Of a DNA stretch of 64,000 bases, positions 62,506-64,000 are shown piece by piece. Under the pieces are notes generated by a model that did no database searches, had not been told where the DNA came from, and saw nothing but the letters and a program-made list of their open reading frames with translations. The number at the start of each line of letters is the position of its first letter. Within the stretch, counting starts at the first letter, position 1. A program made the translations under genes and the position numbers. The stretch covers positions 1-64,000 of the forward strand of contig JBBRNX010000013.1 of NCBI GenBank assembly GCA_038230035.1, given 5' to 3'. Origin of the DNA: Gaiella sp038230035 (GTDB lineage Bacteria; Actinomycetota; Thermoleophilia; Gaiellales; Gaiellaceae).

Positions 62506-63767
62506 TGGCTACCGCAATCACTGTCGAGGGTCTTGCGAAGCGCTACCGGCTCGGGCAGTACCGGGCTGCGTACGGCACCTTGCGGGATTCGCTAGCGCTG
62601 GCAACGAGGAGGCTGGCCCGCGGCGAGCACGAGCACCACGAGGATCCCGAGCTGTGGGCGCTGAAGGACGTCTCGTTCGAGGTAGCCGAGGGCGACGTCG
62701 TCGGCATCATCGGCCGGAACGGCGCCGGCAAGTCGACGCTGCTCAAGATCCTGACGAGGATCACCACGCCGACGACAGGGCGGGCCGAGATCCGTGGCCG
62801 CGTCGGGAGCCTGCTCGAGGTCGGAACCGGGTTCCATCCGGAGCTCACCGGGCGCGAGAACATCTTCCTGAACGGCTCGATTCTCGGCATGAAACGGCGT
62901 GAGATAGCGACGAAGCTTGACGAGATCGTCGACTTCGCCGGGGTCGAGAAGTTCATCGACACGCCCGTCAAGCGCTACTCGAGCGGCATGTATGTGCGAC
63001 TCGCGTTCTCGGTTGCCGCTCATCTCGAGCCGGAGATCCTGCTCGTCGACGAGGTTCTCGCCGTCGGCGACTCCGAGTTCCAGCGGCGCTGCCTCGGCCG
63101 GATGGAGGACATCGGCGCGTCCGGCCGTACTGTCCTCTTTGTCTCGCACAACATGCAGGCGATGACGCGCCTGTGTGACCGCGTCATCCTGCTCGACGGC
63201 GGCCAGGTGGTCGAGGACGGCGAAAGCTCCGCCGTCGTCGCGCGCTACCTACAATCGGGTCTCGGTACGGGCTCCACGCGGCGCTGGGACCGCGAGTCCG
63301 GGCCGGGAGACGATCTCGCGCGGCTCCGCTCGGTGCGGATCGTCGACGAGCACGGCAGGCAGATCGACGCAGCCGACGTGAGACAGCGCGTCGGCATCGA
63401 GGTCGCCTTCACCGTCCTGCGCCTCGGCGAGCCGATCTTCCCGAAGCTCAAGGTGCTCGACCGGCACGGCGCGGTCGCCTTCAACGTGATGGATACCGAC
63501 CAGCGCTGGCGCACTCCCGCGACTCCGGGCGACTACGTCAGCACGGCGTGGATCCCCGCCAACCTGCTCAACGAGGGGCTGACCTCGGTCGACGTCTCGA
63601 TCTGCTCGATAGGCACGCCAAAGCTCCACCCGCACGCGGCAGAGCGGTCGGCGGTTGCGTTTCACGTGCAGGACCCGGGGCTCGGCGACTCGTCGCGCGG
63701 CGAGTACTCCGGGCAGTGGACAGGAGCCGTTCGGCCGTTGCTCGACTGGACCGTCGAACGAGCGTAG
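62505..63767 (+). CDS. wzt: Polysaccharide export ABC ATPase with Wzt C-terminal domain
   Basis: A 420-residue ATPase. Walker A is GRNGAGKST (70-78), the signature is YSSGMYVRLAFS, Walker B is ILLVDEVLAVGD, and FVSHNMQAMTRLC is the switch. The C-terminal 170 residues (LRSVRIVDEHGRQIDAADVR, FNVMDTDQRW, YVSTAWIPANLLNEG) form the Wzt glycan-binding domain that recognises the chain end. This links export to the structure of the glycan made here. GTG at 62505 overlaps the permease stop by one base. The stop codon is part of a REP-like palindrome. Confidence 0.92.
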   Translation: MATAITVEGLAKRYRLGQYRAAYGTLRDSLALATRRLARGEHEHHEDPELWALKDVSFEVAEGDVVGIIGRNGAGKSTLLKILTRITTPTTGRAEIRGRVGSLLEVGTGFHPELTGRENIFLNGSILGMKRREIATKLDEIVDFAGVEKFIDTPVKRYSSGMYVRLAFSVAAHLEPEILLVDEVLAVGDSEFQRRCLGRMEDIGASGRTVLFVSHNMQAMTRLCDRVILLDGGQVVEDGESSAVVARYLQSGLGTGSTRRWDRESGPGDDLARLRSVRIVDEHGRQIDAADVRQRVGIEVAFTVLRLGEPIFPKLKVLDRHGAVAFNVMDTDQRWRTPATPGDYVSTAWIPANLLNEGLTSVDVSICSIGTPKLHPHAAERSAVAFHVQDPGLGDSSRGEYSGQWTGAVRPLLDWTVERA

Positions 63768-63791
63768 GGGCGAGGCTTGCCTCGCCCCTAC
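63764..63791. repeat. REP-like palindrome over the wzt stop
   Basis: GTAGGGGCGAGGC (63764-63776), loop TT, GCCTCGCCCCTAC (63779-63791) is a perfect 13-base stem. The TAG stop of the ATPase gene lies inside the left arm. The core equals the element at 17469-17492. It may end transcription of the glycan operon. Confidence 0.8.
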
Positions 63792-63806
63792 GCTCGGCAG
63801 GAGCAG

Positions 63807-63829
63807 GGCGACCCAAGGGTCGCCGCTAC
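63807..63829. repeat. Second REP-like palindrome, over the stop of the edge gene
   Basis: GGCGACCC (63807-63814), loop AA, GGGTCGCC (63817-63824), then GCTAC. It lies 15 bases after the first palindrome. Its tail contains the stop codon of the minus-strand gene at the window edge. It belongs to the same family of palindromes ending in CTAC. Confidence 0.65.
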
Positions 63830-64000
63830 GACGTCGCGTAGCCCACGGCCGCATCGGCCGCGGTGTCACTCAGGAGCGTGTAGTTCCGCTCGGAGAGAGC
63901 CTTGAGGGACGCGGGTGAGCAGTAGGTCGCTGTCGCGAGTGCACGTGGCCGCTCGGTTGCGAAGCCGCCGCGATGGAGGCCGCTTGTGTTGCAGAGGATC
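63826..64000 (-). CDS. C-terminal fragment, phytanoyl-CoA dioxygenase-like
   Basis: The minus-strand frame entering from the right edge ends at 63826. It reads ILCNTSGLHRGGFATERPRA, then LATATYCSPASLKAL and a short tail. A T.GLHRGG.....R pattern near the end is typical of the last metal-ligand strand and 2-oxoglutarate-binding Arg of phytanoyl-CoA dioxygenase (PhyH) proteins. Only 57 residues are visible, so the family is tentative. In glycan loci such oxygenases can modify sugars or lipids. It converges with the exporter operon. Confidence 0.55.
   Translation of the reverse strand, partial: ILCNTSGLHRGGFATERPRALATATYCSPASLKALSERNYTLLSDTAADAAVGYATS

Overview
The window is a high-GC stretch of bacterial chromosome with GTG starts, GGAGG-type ribosome sites and many 4-base start/stop overlaps (ATGA/GTGA). 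The families present (DrrA-type ABC exporter, F420/PPOX-type oxidoreductase, MmpL-like transporter, archaeal-type glucose dehydrogenase, GH63-like and GDE-type glucosidases, paired DUF402 proteins) suggest an Actinomycetota genome, perhaps Thermoleophilia. That placement rests on my memory of these families and was not tested. No rRNA, tRNA or CRISPR array was seen.

Region 1 (1-7.0 kb): the end of an IS5-like transposase, a YbdK-type carboxylate-amine ligase, a RES-domain protein without a visible antitoxin, an ABC-2 exporter (ATPase plus two permeases), and a TetR regulator with a DHA2-type drug exporter whose promoters carry inverted repeats.

Region 2 (7.0-18.1 kb): a glucan/glucose oxidation module. 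A debranching-type amylo-alpha-1,6-glucosidase and a GH63-like glucosidase diverge from a 73-bp promoter region with two inverted repeats. Then come glucose 1-dehydrogenase, a stand-alone trehalase/glucoamylase N-terminal domain, an SMP-30 gluconolactonase, a tandem HbpS/GlcG protein, a cupin, a second gluconolactonase with an extra N-terminal domain, and a peroxiredoxin-like protein. The likely flow is glucan to glucose to gluconolactone to gluconate.

Region 3 (18.1-25.1 kb): two overlapping mini-genes, a minus-strand operon (cyclase, GMC oxidoreductase, membrane protein, PPOX protein), an MmpL-like transporter and two DUF402 paralogues. Three genes in regions 2 and 3 carry one-base frameshifts of the same sign.

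Region 4 (25.1-64 kb): a large surface-glycan locus. It starts with a polyprenyl-phosphate glycosyltransferase, a 4,6-dehydratase-like SDR, an ATP-grasp ligase, a DegT aminotransferase, a flippase-like protein and a GT2. Large polytopic (GT-C-like) proteins, GT4 enzymes, an ECF sigma/anti-sigma pair and a secreted TIG-repeat protein follow. The most unusual part is 41.5-48.1 kb: seven genes (NeuB-like synthase, KdsC-like phosphatase, SDR, aldehyde dehydrogenase, ketopantoate-reductase-like protein, CMP-sugar transferase, enolase-superfamily dehydratase), every junction a 4-base overlap and no NeuC epimerase. This looks like the pathway for an unusual CMP-activated 3-deoxy-ulosonic acid. The locus ends with a fused double GT-C protein, a methyltransferase, a transketolase, a Wzy-like polymerase, more glycosyltransferases and a Wzm/Wzt exporter with a C-terminal glycan-recognition domain. 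REP-like palindromes overlap the last stop codons.
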